A stretch of 64,000 nucleotides of DNA from Candidatus Babelota bacterium (GCA_018266085.1 JAFEAZ010000021.1:62001-126000), one strand, 5' to 3'; numbered from the stretch's first letter, positions 34,889 to 44,170 are shown. Translations and numbers: made by a program. The notes: a model not told the origin generated them from the sequence alone.

Positions 34889-35902
34889 TCATCCGATGCG
34901 ATAAGCAGACAGATGCTCACCGCTGCCATAAATAGGTTGTACCACCGGAAAATAGGCAGACTGCAGTATAAACTCCAATGATGAACAGGTTGGGTTCCAT
35001 CCCAACATGTCATGCGCACGCGATGCATTGGCCACAAGCACTGTCGGATCGCCTGCACGCTTGGCGCTATAGATAACCTGTATTGTGGTCTTGCAGATCT
35101 GCTCTGCTGCAGCTATGACCTGTTTGACCGAAAATCCCGTGCCGGTACCTAAATTAAAAATATCTGACGGCAACCCATTATTAAGATGTGTAAGCGCAAG
35201 TGAATGAGCTTGCGCTATGTCAACGACATGCAAAAAATCACGAATACAGCTGCCGTCAAACGTATCATGATCAACACCAAACAATGTAAATGGTGTATTA
35301 GTAGTTGCCGCTTGAAAGAGAAGCGGTATCAGGTGCGTCTCTGGCTCATGCTGTTCACTAAGCCCCAGCTCTGGCAATCCGCCTGCTGCATTGAAATAGC
35401 GCAATGACACATATTGCAGATCATAGGCGCTGCTACAATCTTCCAGCACACGTTCTATCATATGCTTTGTTGCGCCATACGGATTGATCGGGTTGCATGG
35501 ATGATCTTCGGTCAAGGGGAGTGTTTGCGGTATGCCATAGACCGCGCAACTAGAGGAAAAGATAATTTTTTTTACACCGTGCTCACGCATTTTTTGTAAA
35601 AGTGTGACCGTTTTGCTGACATTGTTGTCGTAATACATCAGTGGCTCTTTAACCGACTGGCCAACTTGCGCGTAAGCAGCAAAATGCATTACCGCTTGCA
35701 CATTATGTTCTTGGAAAATCGTATCCAAAACCTGTGCGTCGGCAAAATCTGCCACAATACAGCACGCCCATGGATGGAGCCATTGTTGTCCGTGCACTAA
35801 TGTGTCTAGAATAATAACATTGTATCCCTGCTGTACCATGCAATAAGCGGTGTGTGAACCTATATACCCAGCTCCGCCAGTGATGAGAATTGTTGGCTTC
35901 AT
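34889..35902 (-). CDS. galE: UDP-glucose 4-epimerase
   Basis: A 337-residue short-chain-dehydrogenase-type epimerase that interconverts UDP-glucose and UDP-galactose. The NAD motif TGGAGYIGSHTAYCMVQQG is at the N-terminus. The catalytic YGATK (Tyr and Lys of Y-x3-K) follows SSSCAVYG, and SLRYFNAAGG is the usual substrate-binding block. ATG 35902 is chosen because AAGGAG lies about 8 bases upstream; the frame extends to 35935 without one. With the WecB-WecC fusion it suggests surface polysaccharide synthesis. Confidence 0.95.
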   Translation of the reverse strand: MKPTILITGGAGYIGSHTAYCMVQQGYNVIILDTLVHGQQWLHPWACCIVADFADAQVLDTIFQEHNVQAVMHFAAYAQVGQSVKEPLMYYDNNVSKTVTLLQKMREHGVKKIIFSSSCAVYGIPQTLPLTEDHPCNPINPYGATKHMIERVLEDCSSAYDLQYVSLRYFNAAGGLPELGLSEQHEPETHLIPLLFQAATTNTPFTLFGVDHDTFDGSCIRDFLHVVDIAQAHSLALTHLNNGLPSDIFNLGTGTGFSVKQVIAAAEQICKTTIQVIYSAKRAGDPTVLVANASRAHDMLGWNPTCSSLEFILQSAYFPVVQPIYGSGEHLSAYRIG

Positions 35903-36057
35903 GCATATGTCTCCTTTTTTAGCAGGCAACACCATTACTCAGGCGGTAAGATAGCTCTAAAATGAATGATTGCCAAGCCATCTTATAGTAGGCGCCCTGA
36001 TAGATGTACTGTAGACTATATAGAATCAAAGTATCGGCATGAATAAAGGAAGTAGAT

Positions 36058-36651
36058 GTGGTTGAAGGTCATGGCATCGTTTTAAAAACATTTTTCAGCT
36101 CAGCATATAAAATTTCCCTTCTAGACCTTGATCATGGCAAAATTACGGCAGTACCATCAACCAATCAGATCTGCGCTGGCGCATTAGTGCGTTATATGCT
36201 TGCAAAACGAGGCAACAATTATCAGATCTCGAGCATAGAGTATATTGCGCTGCCACTGGCATTAGACCGCAATGACCTCTTTTTTTACCATCACGTGCTT
36301 GAACTCTGTTATTATTTTGTACCACTTGACGGTGGCCCCTGCAATCTGTTTTATGTCGTGCGCCAGCTGGCGTTGCTCGATGGAGAACACCTGTCATACC
36401 GGTATAAGATCTTTTTCTTAGTCAGACTCTTTCTTATCTTTGGTATTCACTCAGAAATACCTCATGGCCAATGGCCACTCCTGAAACAGATTTTTGCATC
36501 AGATGTTGACAGTATTATCATTGAGACTTTAGATTTAAAGACTGTAGATGAGATGCGTGGGTGGTTGCACAGTTGCCTTATTCATCACCCTCTGCTTAAA
36601 CAGTTTAAAACGCTCCAATTTCTTAACAAAGTAGAAGTGGAATCAGTATGA
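36058..36651 (+). CDS. RecO-like DNA repair protein (putative)
   Basis: A 197-residue protein with a GTG start preceded by AAAGGAAG. The N-terminal segment GIVLKTFFSSAYKISLLDLD then GKITAVPS resembles the OB fold of RecO. The middle, FYHHVLELCYYFVPLDGGPC, resembles the LE-x-x-Y-F/L-P helix of its second domain. The zinc-finger Cys of some RecO proteins are absent. RecO loads RecA on SSB-coated DNA. The match is by pattern only. It overlaps the next gene by 4 bases. Confidence 0.4.
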   Translation: MVEGHGIVLKTFFSSAYKISLLDLDHGKITAVPSTNQICAGALVRYMLAKRGNNYQISSIEYIALPLALDRNDLFFYHHVLELCYYFVPLDGGPCNLFYVVRQLALLDGEHLSYRYKIFFLVRLFLIFGIHSEIPHGQWPLLKQIFASDVDSIIIETLDLKTVDEMRGWLHSCLIHHPLLKQFKTLQFLNKVEVESV

Positions 36652-39600
36652 GATTTTTGCACCTATTTCTTACTCTTGCATTATCTTTATCGTTCAACAC
36701 TGGCGTATACGCTAGCAGCATAGCAAATGTCATAGAACAGACGAGCAAAAAGCTGATCCCGCCTGTGCCTTCAACCGATACCGTTTCAGGAATCTTTACG
36801 ACTAACACGGAAGAAAAAGAGCTAGAGCGTACCAAAATTAAACGCGCCTTGGCGACCTGTAAGGCGGAAGAAGAACCCTTCAATACGACCGTATCAAAAC
36901 GTTTACAAGAACTTAAGAAGAAGATCACCTGCGCTAAGGAAGAGTTGCGCAACAAACCAAGCAATGAATTCCTAGAAAAAGAAGTAACAATCCTTAATGA
37001 AAGTTATCATCTTTTAAAAGAAGCAAAACAAAATTATGAAAAGCTCATTGCCAACTACGAACTGAATCTCAAGCTGCATGATGCCTATCTAAATGACCCT
37101 CATTTTAAGCAAATAGACAAAGATCTTGGGATTTGTGACGAACGGCACGAATGCACTCTTGAACAGTTCCAAGATCTGAGCCAACGTATTCGCGATCAGA
37201 AAAAGGCAATTGTTCAATTGAATGAACAGCGAAAAAACATACAACTTGAACTTGAAAATCGCAATCAAGACATGCTCATCCTGACCGATAAAAACATTAA
37301 AAAGATTGAGAAGGTTGATGACACCTTTGAATTGGATGCGTATCAACAGAAGGTGCTCGCTGATCTTGAAATCAAACTGGAACAGGATCGCAAAACATTG
37401 TCGGAAATACGCAAGCATGAAACGGAACAGCGTAAAGAACTGATCAAAATGGAAGTGTTTCTAGCAGACCTGCAGCTGGATAAGCTGCAAATGGTTCTCA
37501 AAACGATAAAACCATTTATTAGCGTACAGGAGTCGACCATTGCTCACGCGCATGACGAGCTGGTCAAAAAAAGACAGTTCTTTTTCGAAGCTCAGGACGC
37601 CTACGATCAACGCATTGAAATAATTACCCAACGGCAAAAAGAGATCGACAAAGCTCTCCAACAAGCGGTCGGCGCATCGACAATTACATTAGGACCCGAT
37701 ATCGATGATTGGTCTCGAGAGCCAGTACAATCGGTAACTGGCTACTTTGAGCTGTTTGAGATAGCCAGCCTTAATACGAGTATTCTATTACTGAACTGCC
37801 AGCGAGAATTTATAGAAGTACAACGCACATTGGCAGATCGCATCATAAAGGAAGAAACCGTCTATCTCGATATAAAAAAGACCTTTAAAAAATTGGTTTC
37901 TCATGCCTGCACCCCCGAAGAGATCGTACAAGAAAAACAGAAATATGAGTCACCCAATGCACGTGCAAAGGCTGATGAACTGTCTTTTGCTGCGCAAAAA
38001 GGTGAGGCTAATGTACAGCTTGAACGACAAAAAAAGGCGTTGACGAACATTACCAATAAACGTCAAACATTACATACGCAACGCTCAATGCTTTTTAAAC
38101 ATCACGCACAAGAATATACTCGCTGTCTTGAGCTCTTGAATGGCGCTGAAACCAAAGTTAAACGACAAATCGATCTTATTGGCAAGCTTATTGCAAAATA
38201 TGATGAAGGTATTCTTTTTGCTCAGAAGACGATTAAACATATAAATTTTATCATGACAGAGCTTGAGGGCGAAGTGATGTGGGGTCGGTCAGCACATGCT
38301 ATTTCATGGCGCGGCATCAAGCGAAGCTGGTCTGACATTATCAGCTTTTTCCATCACATCTATGACTATCTAAAAACTATACGCTTTACTGCAGTTATGC
38401 GATGGTGTGCCGATCAGATTACTCACCCTGTCCGCTTTTTTATTTATGGGAGCATGCTCTTTCTTTTTGCGCTGTTATTGCTGGGATTACGCGCACTTAT
38501 AGGCATGATTCTAGCGTTTCTTGAACGCTCTGCTCCTAAAGGACATACGCCTCATATACTCAGGATGCTGGGTATTATGTTTGCGCACTATTTCAATTAT
38601 TATTTCACGTACTGGGCATGCTGGTTTATGCTCTTTTTTGCTCTCAATCTGTATGTGGTAGATGATCCTTACCCTTACATCCTCTTTTATTTAGGCTCCA
38701 TTATCTACGTAATCGCTCTTGAGTATGCTTTTGTGTGCTATTTTAGTGATTTTAATGAACAGCATAACAATGTTTTCTTAAGCACGACATTGCAAGAGCA
38801 GTTTCTTGTCGTATTGGGCTCTTTGCTCTATGTGAGCAGCAGCCTCTTATTATTCCGTGAAGCTTTTCTGCTCGACACGCAACAAGAATCTGAGCTACCG
38901 GCCATTTTACTGGCTGCAACGGTGATTATTTTCCAAATAGCGCTTATCTTTTTGCTCGCCAAGATTATCAAGCAGGTGTCCAACAGTATTCCAACCAAAA
39001 CAGAGCGGCTCATCTTTCTGCGCTCAACTATTGATCGCTACCATTATCTTATTCTGATCTTTTTAACCATTATTATGATTTTGAGTAACCCATCGGTTGG
39101 GTTTGGTAATCTTGTGGTACACGTGCTAGGGCGAGCCATATTGACCATGTTCGTTATTGGTGTACTCCTACTTATCCATCAATTCTTAAAATATCTTTCT
39201 TCGTTCGTATTTTTCTACTCAGAAAGTGGCATTGTCAGAGAACGTTTTGCGCATGGCAAAACATGGTACGGACTCTTTGTTATTACCATATTTCTCACTT
39301 TTATATCGATCGCCGCCATTATTATTGCAAAAATTTGGCGCTGGCCAGAACATATTGCAAACATCAATGGTTGGCCCGATATAGTCAACTGGCTACGCAC
39401 GCCGATCATGTTTGAAAAAACGGCTGAAGTACCTATTTCAGTCTTTTCAATTTTACAGGTTGTAGGGTTTGTACTTGCCGGTGTTATCATTGCACTTGCT
39501 ATTAACCGTATTGTCTTTGCAAAAATATTTAATGTATTGATGATCGATTCAGGCGCACAAAATGCCATAGCCAGTATTGCGAGCTATGTCATTGTTGCCT

Positions 39601-40262
39601 TGGCTACCATATTTGGGTTTCAAGCAGTAGGGCGCGGCGATCTTGTTGTATGGGTCTTGGGGGCGTTAGCTCTCGGTCTTGGTTGGATTGTCAAAGACCC
39701 TCTTGGTGATTTTATTGCCTATTTTATCATTCTTGTGCAACGCCCTATTAAAATTGGCGATTACATCTGGATCGATGAGACAAACATGGGCGTCGTGCGT
39801 AAAATTACGCCACGCGCGGTCATTATCCGGAAACGTAACAGTACGATGATCATAATCCCCAATATGCGCATTATTGCTCATCCGTTGACCAACTGGAACT
39901 ATCAACGTGGCTTTATTGCTTTTGAAGATATCACGGTACGGATTGGACGCCAGCACGACCCTGCCTTCGTTAAAACCATTTTTGAACAAGTTTTAGATGC
40001 TAATAGCTTCGTTTTGAAAAGCCCTCGCCCTATTGTGCGCTTGAATGACTTTGATGATTATGGGTTCGTATTCATCGTACGTGGCTATATAAGCACCAAC
40101 TACACGCTGGAGCAGTGGGATATTGCTAGTGATGTTCGCTTGGCTATCATTAAAGAGTTGCGCAAGCATAACATTCAGATCGCTACCAAAACTCACATTA
40201 TTTTTGAGCGTACCGAACCCGAACAAGCTGTGATCCCTGAAGAAACAACCCCAGATTTTTAA
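36648..40262 (+). CDS. Large MscS/MscK-type mechanosensitive channel with periplasmic coiled coil
   Basis: A 1204-residue protein. A signal peptide (MRFLHLFLTLALSLSFNTGV) leads to about 540 residues of highly charged, Glu/Lys/Gln-rich coiled coil. Multiple membrane helices follow from about residue 595 to 985 (for example GSMLFLFALLLLGLRALIGM and LYVVDDPYPYILFYLGSIIY). The C-terminal MscS core has VVWVLGALALGLGWIVKDPL (pore helix) and LVQRPIKIGDYIWIDE near residue 1030, then the beta domain with NSTMIIIPNMRII. The plan matches MscK/KefA and YnaI-type large channels. It probably gates under tension in the inner membrane, with a periplasmic sensor arm. Confidence 0.9.
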   Translation: MRFLHLFLTLALSLSFNTGVYASSIANVIEQTSKKLIPPVPSTDTVSGIFTTNTEEKELERTKIKRALATCKAEEEPFNTTVSKRLQELKKKITCAKEELRNKPSNEFLEKEVTILNESYHLLKEAKQNYEKLIANYELNLKLHDAYLNDPHFKQIDKDLGICDERHECTLEQFQDLSQRIRDQKKAIVQLNEQRKNIQLELENRNQDMLILTDKNIKKIEKVDDTFELDAYQQKVLADLEIKLEQDRKTLSEIRKHETEQRKELIKMEVFLADLQLDKLQMVLKTIKPFISVQESTIAHAHDELVKKRQFFFEAQDAYDQRIEIITQRQKEIDKALQQAVGASTITLGPDIDDWSREPVQSVTGYFELFEIASLNTSILLLNCQREFIEVQRTLADRIIKEETVYLDIKKTFKKLVSHACTPEEIVQEKQKYESPNARAKADELSFAAQKGEANVQLERQKKALTNITNKRQTLHTQRSMLFKHHAQEYTRCLELLNGAETKVKRQIDLIGKLIAKYDEGILFAQKTIKHINFIMTELEGEVMWGRSAHAISWRGIKRSWSDIISFFHHIYDYLKTIRFTAVMRWCADQITHPVRFFIYGSMLFLFALLLLGLRALIGMILAFLERSAPKGHTPHILRMLGIMFAHYFNYYFTYWACWFMLFFALNLYVVDDPYPYILFYLGSIIYVIALEYAFVCYFSDFNEQHNNVFLSTTLQEQFLVVLGSLLYVSSSLLLFREAFLLDTQQESELPAILLAATVIIFQIALIFLLAKIIKQVSNSIPTKTERLIFLRSTIDRYHYLILIFLTIIMILSNPSVGFGNLVVHVLGRAILTMFVIGVLLLIHQFLKYLSSFVFFYSESGIVRERFAHGKTWYGLFVITIFLTFISIAAIIIAKIWRWPEHIANINGWPDIVNWLRTPIMFEKTAEVPISVFSILQVVGFVLAGVIIALAINRIVFAKIFNVLMIDSGAQNAIASIASYVIVALATIFGFQAVGRGDLVVWVLGALALGLGWIVKDPLGDFIAYFIILVQRPIKIGDYIWIDETNMGVVRKITPRAVIIRKRNSTMIIIPNMRIIAHPLTNWNYQRGFIAFEDITVRIGRQHDPAFVKTIFEQVLDANSFVLKSPRPIVRLNDFDDYGFVFIVRGYISTNYTLEQWDIASDVRLAIIKELRKHNIQIATKTHIIFERTEPEQAVIPEETTPDF

Positions 40263-40274
40263 GTCTGGGGTTGT
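40245..40274. terminator. Strong hairpin at the 3-prime end of the MscK-like gene
   Basis: An 11-base perfect stem (ACAACCCCAGA/TCTGGGGTTGT) with an 8-base loop that contains the stop codon of the upstream gene. No long T-run follows on either strand, though the minus strand continues TTTCTTC. It may end transcription of the small minus-strand gene at 40311 as well. Confidence 0.45.
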
Positions 40275-40310
40275 ACAAAACTCACTCATGCTTTTAATAA
40301 GCATACGTGC

Positions 40311-40520
40311 TTAATGCTTCTTGTTCGCTTCTTTAATAGCTTTGTGTATAGTCTCATAAAAACCTGCAGTAAAGCATCCGTACACAGCAACCAATGCGCC
40401 AGAAACTAACGCAATCCACCATGGTAATACGCCAAAAATATACAGAACAACGCTTAACCCGAGGATAATCTGTATAATCCCTTTATTCTTATCACTCAGT
40501 CTTTCATACATCTCAAACAT
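40311..40520 (-). CDS. Small membrane protein, unknown function
   Basis: A 69-residue protein. ATG 40520 follows AAGGAGAGAGT, a good ribosome-binding site; the frame extends 7 codons further without one. Two hydrophobic segments (IIQIILGLSVVLYIFGVL and WWIALVSGALVAVYG) are separated by a short PW turn, giving a hairpin topology with charged ends. No family was recognised; it resembles small two-span membrane proteins. Confidence 0.55.
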   Translation of the reverse strand: MFEMYERLSDKNKGIIQIILGLSVVLYIFGVLPWWIALVSGALVAVYGCFTAGFYETIHKAIKEANKKH

Positions 40521-40729
40521 ACTCTCTCCTTTTTTTGACATAAAAAAGTACCACTCTGTATCCCCATGTATAATGCATGCTTGGTCAAATATGCAAGAAA
40601 AGATATATCAGCAAGAGTACAAAACCACACCCTATCGCGCTCAGATCGCTGCATGCTTGCACTTTTTTTTCTCAACACATAAGCTAAAGTCACAGATAGC
40701 CATTTTTTATCACTACGAAAGAATGCTCT

Positions 40730-41434
40730 ATGCTCAAAAAAATAATCCCCGTTTTCCTCCTGGTCGCCACACTGTTCGTGCTTTACAAGACCGGCAGCTT
40801 AGTGCGCTGTAAAAATTTTCTCTTGGGAGTTGGTGAACAACAAACATCAACAGGCGCGGTCATTATCTTAAATGGCCCTTCGAGCTCAGGTAAAAGCTCT
40901 ATTCAACGCGAGTTTCAAGCATTAATGATGCCCACGTTATGGATAAAACTCGGCATCGACAATCTGTTTGATAAACCGATGCCCGATATAACGCTTGCAA
41001 CTATGACCTTCTGGCAATCACCAAACGATATACGTTGGGTCACTACGACGCATACAGCAGATGAGAGGCCTATCATCACCCTTTTCACAGGGCAACAAGG
41101 TGAACAGGTTGCTTACGGCATGAATAGCGCCATAGCTGCCTATGCACAAACAGGCTGCAATTGTATCGTCGATTATATTGCCTACAAACAGGAATGGCTC
41201 GATGATCTTGAACAGGAACTGGACGGCATAAAAACCTATTGGGTCAAGGTAACCTTGCCACTCGAGGTGCTTGAGCAACGCGAACGTGCACGCGGCACAT
41301 CACCAGTCGGCCATGCGCGCAGTCATTATGACACGGTCTATGGCGACCGTGCGTATGACCTTGTTTTAGATACGTCTGAACTCAGCCCCGCCGAATGCGC
41401 GCAAAAAATACAAGAATTACTTGAGCGACCTTAA
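40730..41434 (+). CDS. Membrane-anchored P-loop kinase of the chloramphenicol phosphotransferase type
   Basis: A 234-residue protein with an N-terminal hydrophobic anchor (IIPVFLLVATLFVLYKTGSL). Walker A is ILNGPSSSGKSSIQREF (residues 46-62). LGIDNLFDKP (75-84) and CNCIVDYIAYK (142-152), and then LPLEVLEQRERARGTSPVGH, match the CPT-like kinase family. A conserved Asp near residue 77 is the likely base. The known family member phosphorylates chloramphenicol, but most homologues act on unknown small molecules. The membrane anchor is unusual and hints at an envelope substrate. Confidence 0.7.
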   Translation: MLKKIIPVFLLVATLFVLYKTGSLVRCKNFLLGVGEQQTSTGAVIILNGPSSSGKSSIQREFQALMMPTLWIKLGIDNLFDKPMPDITLATMTFWQSPNDIRWVTTTHTADERPIITLFTGQQGEQVAYGMNSAIAAYAQTGCNCIVDYIAYKQEWLDDLEQELDGIKTYWVKVTLPLEVLEQRERARGTSPVGHARSHYDTVYGDRAYDLVLDTSELSPAECAQKIQELLERP

Positions 41435-41440
41435 GATTGC

Positions 41441-42100
41441 TTATACTGGAGCGCTTAGCTCAAACGAAACATTAAACCAAGCGGTGCTCATAGCACATGT
41501 TACAACAGTATCTATGCATGTAGGAGCTACAAATGGAGGAGTTGTACCTGGAAGCTCTTTTCCGTTTTCATCGCACAATCTATTGCCGCTTGCGTCTCTT
41601 AAGTACTCTGTTTCTGGTAACTTATATTCTGGAAAGGCGAACGTTTCAAAGACTTCACCTGGCTGTATGGTGACCATATCATTGGTAAAGCCGTGTTGTG
41701 CTACCATAGAAAGCTGCTCAGTAAGCCTTTTGATGCTGTAATGCGCTAAAAAACTCAGCGGAAGCAATACAACAGTCAATGCGAATCCGAATCCGACAGC
41801 AGACATAGCAGAAATTGCAGCCCGTATTTTCGCTGTGGTTAATACATTGGCACCTTTGACTTTCAGATCTTTTATTGAAATGTCTACTGGTTCTTTTTTC
41901 AAGTTTTCTACACAAAGCTTGATTGGATAAATACGCTCTGAGTGTAAATTTCGACCAAAGAGCCTTTTGCTTTCTTGAGAAGAAAGCGATCTTACGGTTA
42001 CGGAAAGATCGTTCTTCATTGCCGAAACAGAGCTTCCAGCAAAAAGGTCACTACTCAAAAGAGTTAATGCTAAGGCAAAATTGAGGATTCGATTATTCAT
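41441..42100 (-). CDS. Secreted or membrane protein, unknown function
   Basis: A 219-residue protein with a signal peptide (MNNRILNFALALTLLSSDLF, cleavage near FAG) and GGAG 11 bases before the ATG. A second hydrophobic segment (about 100-120: VGFGFALTVVLLPLSFLAHY) could be a membrane span. The region about 37-90 (VRSLSSQESKRLFGRNL, ERIYPIKLCVENL) looks like a beta-sandwich domain placed outside the membrane. No family was recognised. Confidence 0.55.
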   Translation of the reverse strand: MNNRILNFALALTLLSSDLFAGSSVSAMKNDLSVTVRSLSSQESKRLFGRNLHSERIYPIKLCVENLKKEPVDISIKDLKVKGANVLTTAKIRAAISAMSAVGFGFALTVVLLPLSFLAHYSIKRLTEQLSMVAQHGFTNDMVTIQPGEVFETFAFPEYKLPETEYLRDASGNRLCDENGKELPGTTPPFVAPTCIDTVVTCAMSTAWFNVSFELSAPV

Positions 42101-42171
42101 TGTAAGTCTTGCTCCCTAAATACGATTAAAAAGACTAGAATTCTTATTGACTTAAATAGCGCCATATTAAA

Positions 42172-42199
42172 AGCATATACTTTCAGACAGAATAGTCAA
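42172..42199 (-). promoter_or_regulatory. Candidate promoter of the secreted-protein gene at 41441-42100
   Basis: On the minus strand TTGACT (42199-42194) and TATGCT (42177-42172) are 16 bases apart, about 72 bases before the start codon. It is divergent from the polymorphic-toxin operon. Confidence 0.35.
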
Positions 42200-42284
42200 G
42201 CGTAATATCTAGAAAATCATTCCTTTTTGCGCCATAATACCGGCAGAGGAGCAGCAAGCGCCACAAGAACCTGGAGATATGAGC

Positions 42285-43388
42285 ATGATTACCATCAGAT
42301 TGTGCACGGTGCGCATTATAGCTTTTCTCTTGAGTCTATTGGCTGATCATGCTCTCTCTGCTCATGGCTTTGCCTCGACCACACTCATCAGATCTAGCAA
42401 AAAACATAGCTGGTTCATCATTGAGCAAACCGCATATCGATCAAAAGAACGAAAAAAACAGTGCGTAACAAGCTATGACCCTGATACCGCATCATGGACT
42501 ACCAAACGTGTTACGGGTGGCGCATATGCGACCACCAATTGTTATTGCAGATTATCCTTCGATGAAGATCCGCATAACGATATCATCTGTTCCCCGACAC
42601 AACTTTTTTATCGCTTTGCAGATGCTGTCTGGGTGCCTGCCTACGAGCTCAAGGTAAATGATCTCTTGCTGGCAGAACAGGGCACGCATATTTGCCTCCA
42701 TAATCTGGTATTGGTCAAAGAGCATCTCAAACTACACACGATCCAAGTTGAAGACACGCATACCTTTTTAGTTGGCGTCTATGGCATAGTCGCTCACAAC
42801 ATGCTGGTTCCGGTGTCGGCAGTCGTTGGGTTAACTGTTCCCTTTGGCGTCGAATGGGGTGGAGCTGCAGGGTCATTTTTCGGTCCACCGGGTATCATTG
42901 GCGGTATCGTGATTGGCGGACTTCTTGGCTGTGTTATAAAAAGCTGCACGACTAATAAAGTCCGCGAATATCAACTCGTTTTTGATCCAGCTAAAATTCA
43001 ACGACATCTTTTGAACAATAATTCCAAGTCAGATCAATCATCTGCACCAAAACATTTGCGCCAATCAGTTCTTGCGCAACCAATGCTGGACCCTGAAGAT
43101 CCTGACAAGGATAAAAACAATGAACGCAAAACGAATACCATGCCCAAACAGGAAGCTTTTAAGCAGTCAAAAATTGCCAACGATTATGAAAAGGTTAAGG
43201 GAAGAGATCGATGGAAAAGAAAAAAAGGAGCCCAAGGATTAGATAAAAAAGCACAATTTTTAGAGTGGGATAACTTACATAAAGACATAGAAGCTTATGA
43301 TTCTACTGGAAACCATTTAGGTTCTTATGAGCCAACAAGTTTGAAGTTATATAAAGATGCTATATATAGCAGAACTATTGATGTTTAA
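42285..43388 (+). CDS. Secreted pretoxin-HINT polymorphic toxin with colicin E3-like rRNase tip
   Basis: A 367-residue modular toxin (numbering below adds two residues, from ATG 42279). ATG 42285 is chosen because GGAG lies 8 bases upstream. Signal peptide 1-28; HINT-like domain about 80-175, with CSPTQLF, WVPAYELKVNDLLLAEQG, IQVEDTHTFLV and a final GIVAHN. A Gly-rich hydrophobic stretch (185-220) follows, then a charged linker. The C-terminal 75 residues contain KGRDRWKRKKG and EWDNLHKDIEAYDSTGNHLG. Asp331, His334 and Glu338 have the spacing of colicin E3 D510/H513/E517, and Arg365 lies where R545 is expected. Colicin E3 cuts 16S rRNA at the decoding site. Small putative immunity genes follow directly. 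Confidence 0.8.
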   Translation: MITIRLCTVRIIAFLLSLLADHALSAHGFASTTLIRSSKKHSWFIIEQTAYRSKERKKQCVTSYDPDTASWTTKRVTGGAYATTNCYCRLSFDEDPHNDIICSPTQLFYRFADAVWVPAYELKVNDLLLAEQGTHICLHNLVLVKEHLKLHTIQVEDTHTFLVGVYGIVAHNMLVPVSAVVGLTVPFGVEWGGAAGSFFGPPGIIGGIVIGGLLGCVIKSCTTNKVREYQLVFDPAKIQRHLLNNNSKSDQSSAPKHLRQSVLAQPMLDPEDPDKDKNNERKTNTMPKQEAFKQSKIANDYEKVKGRDRWKRKKGAQGLDKKAQFLEWDNLHKDIEAYDSTGNHLGSYEPTSLKLYKDAIYSRTIDV

Positions 43389-43411
43389 AAATTACTACAT
43401 GAGGAGTTATT

Positions 43412-43711
43412 TTGTTTTATAAACACTGCTGTTCCTTAATGGATCAATTTTTGGATGATGAGCAAGTCCCTGTTCGATACTCGCCAAAAGTACGTGAATA
43501 CAGTTTACCCTTGAACAACAAACGGGGCGTTTCGCAAGGGTTTGATTATTGCCCATGGTGTGGAACGAAATTGCCTGATAGCTTACGACAGGAATATTTT
43601 AGCGTTCTTAGGGAAGAATATTCTGTTGAAGATCCCTTAGGCCCTAGCGCAAAACACAAAATACCTAAAGAATTTGAAAATGATGAATGGTGGAAAAAAC
43701 GCGGTCTTTAA
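43412..43711 (+). CDS. DUF6980-like putative immunity protein A1
   Basis: A 99-residue cytosolic protein starting at TTG, with GAGGAG 5 bases upstream. It has an early Cys pair (KHCCSLMDQFLDD) and a zinc-knuckle-like YCPWCGTKLPDSL, and it ends PKEFENDEWWKKRGL. A paralogue with the same blocks is at 44545-44832. The pattern resembles DUF6980 (from memory, not checked). It begins 24 bases after the toxin stop, so it is the first candidate for the immunity protein of the E3-like tip. It does not resemble the colicin E3 immunity protein itself. Confidence 0.65.
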   Translation: MFYKHCCSLMDQFLDDEQVPVRYSPKVREYSLPLNNKRGVSQGFDYCPWCGTKLPDSLRQEYFSVLREEYSVEDPLGPSAKHKIPKEFENDEWWKKRGL

Positions 43712-43726
43712 CTAACGATAACGACA

Positions 43727-44170
43727 ATGCCGAGTGTACACTTACCTACCGAACGACCGATATTTAAGAAATGTCTTGAAGCCCTTGGAGTGTCTTTACT
43801 TTCTAAGGAAGAATCATCTCGCATCTCTACAATTTTTGATGAAATGTTTCCACTTGATCAATTAGGTAAAATTGATTGGGATAAAATAGATAATAAAATA
43901 GATGTTGGCTACGATCCTGAGAACATAATCCCTTCTCTAGAAAGGCTTTTAGGCACATCAGTTATTAATACCTCTGTCTATATCATATGGAGTTCTGCAA
44001 GGTACCCTGCTATCAAAGCAGATCTTAATAAAATTATAGAATGTTTCGAATCTGTAACATCGATCTCTCCCGATAAATTCATTTTTAATCTTGAGTTTGG
44101 ATATGTTCTCGAAATTTTAGTCAGCGATCAAATGACCATTGGTTTGTCCTCTTCAGTGCGTAAAATTTGA
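43727..44170 (+). CDS. Putative immunity protein X
   Basis: A 147-residue acidic, leucine/isoleucine-rich protein with no signal peptide. The C-terminal half, VYIIWSSARYPAIKADLNKI then SPDKFIFNLEFGYVLEIL, resembles the CDI-type immunity proteins that have a W-S-x-x-x-P core and end in a viE-type strand. I cannot name the family with certainty. It is the only unpaired member of the array (15 bases from A1, 26 from the next gene). No strong ribosome-binding site precedes its ATG. Confidence 0.5.
   Translation: MPSVHLPTERPIFKKCLEALGVSLLSKEESSRISTIFDEMFPLDQLGKIDWDKIDNKIDVGYDPENIIPSLERLLGTSVINTSVYIIWSSARYPAIKADLNKIIECFESVTSISPDKFIFNLEFGYVLEILVSDQMTIGLSSSVRKI

Noticed and set aside
40730-41434. 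Chloramphenicol resistance gene
   Set aside because: Only family-level similarity is visible, the protein is membrane anchored, and nothing ties it to an antibiotic substrate.
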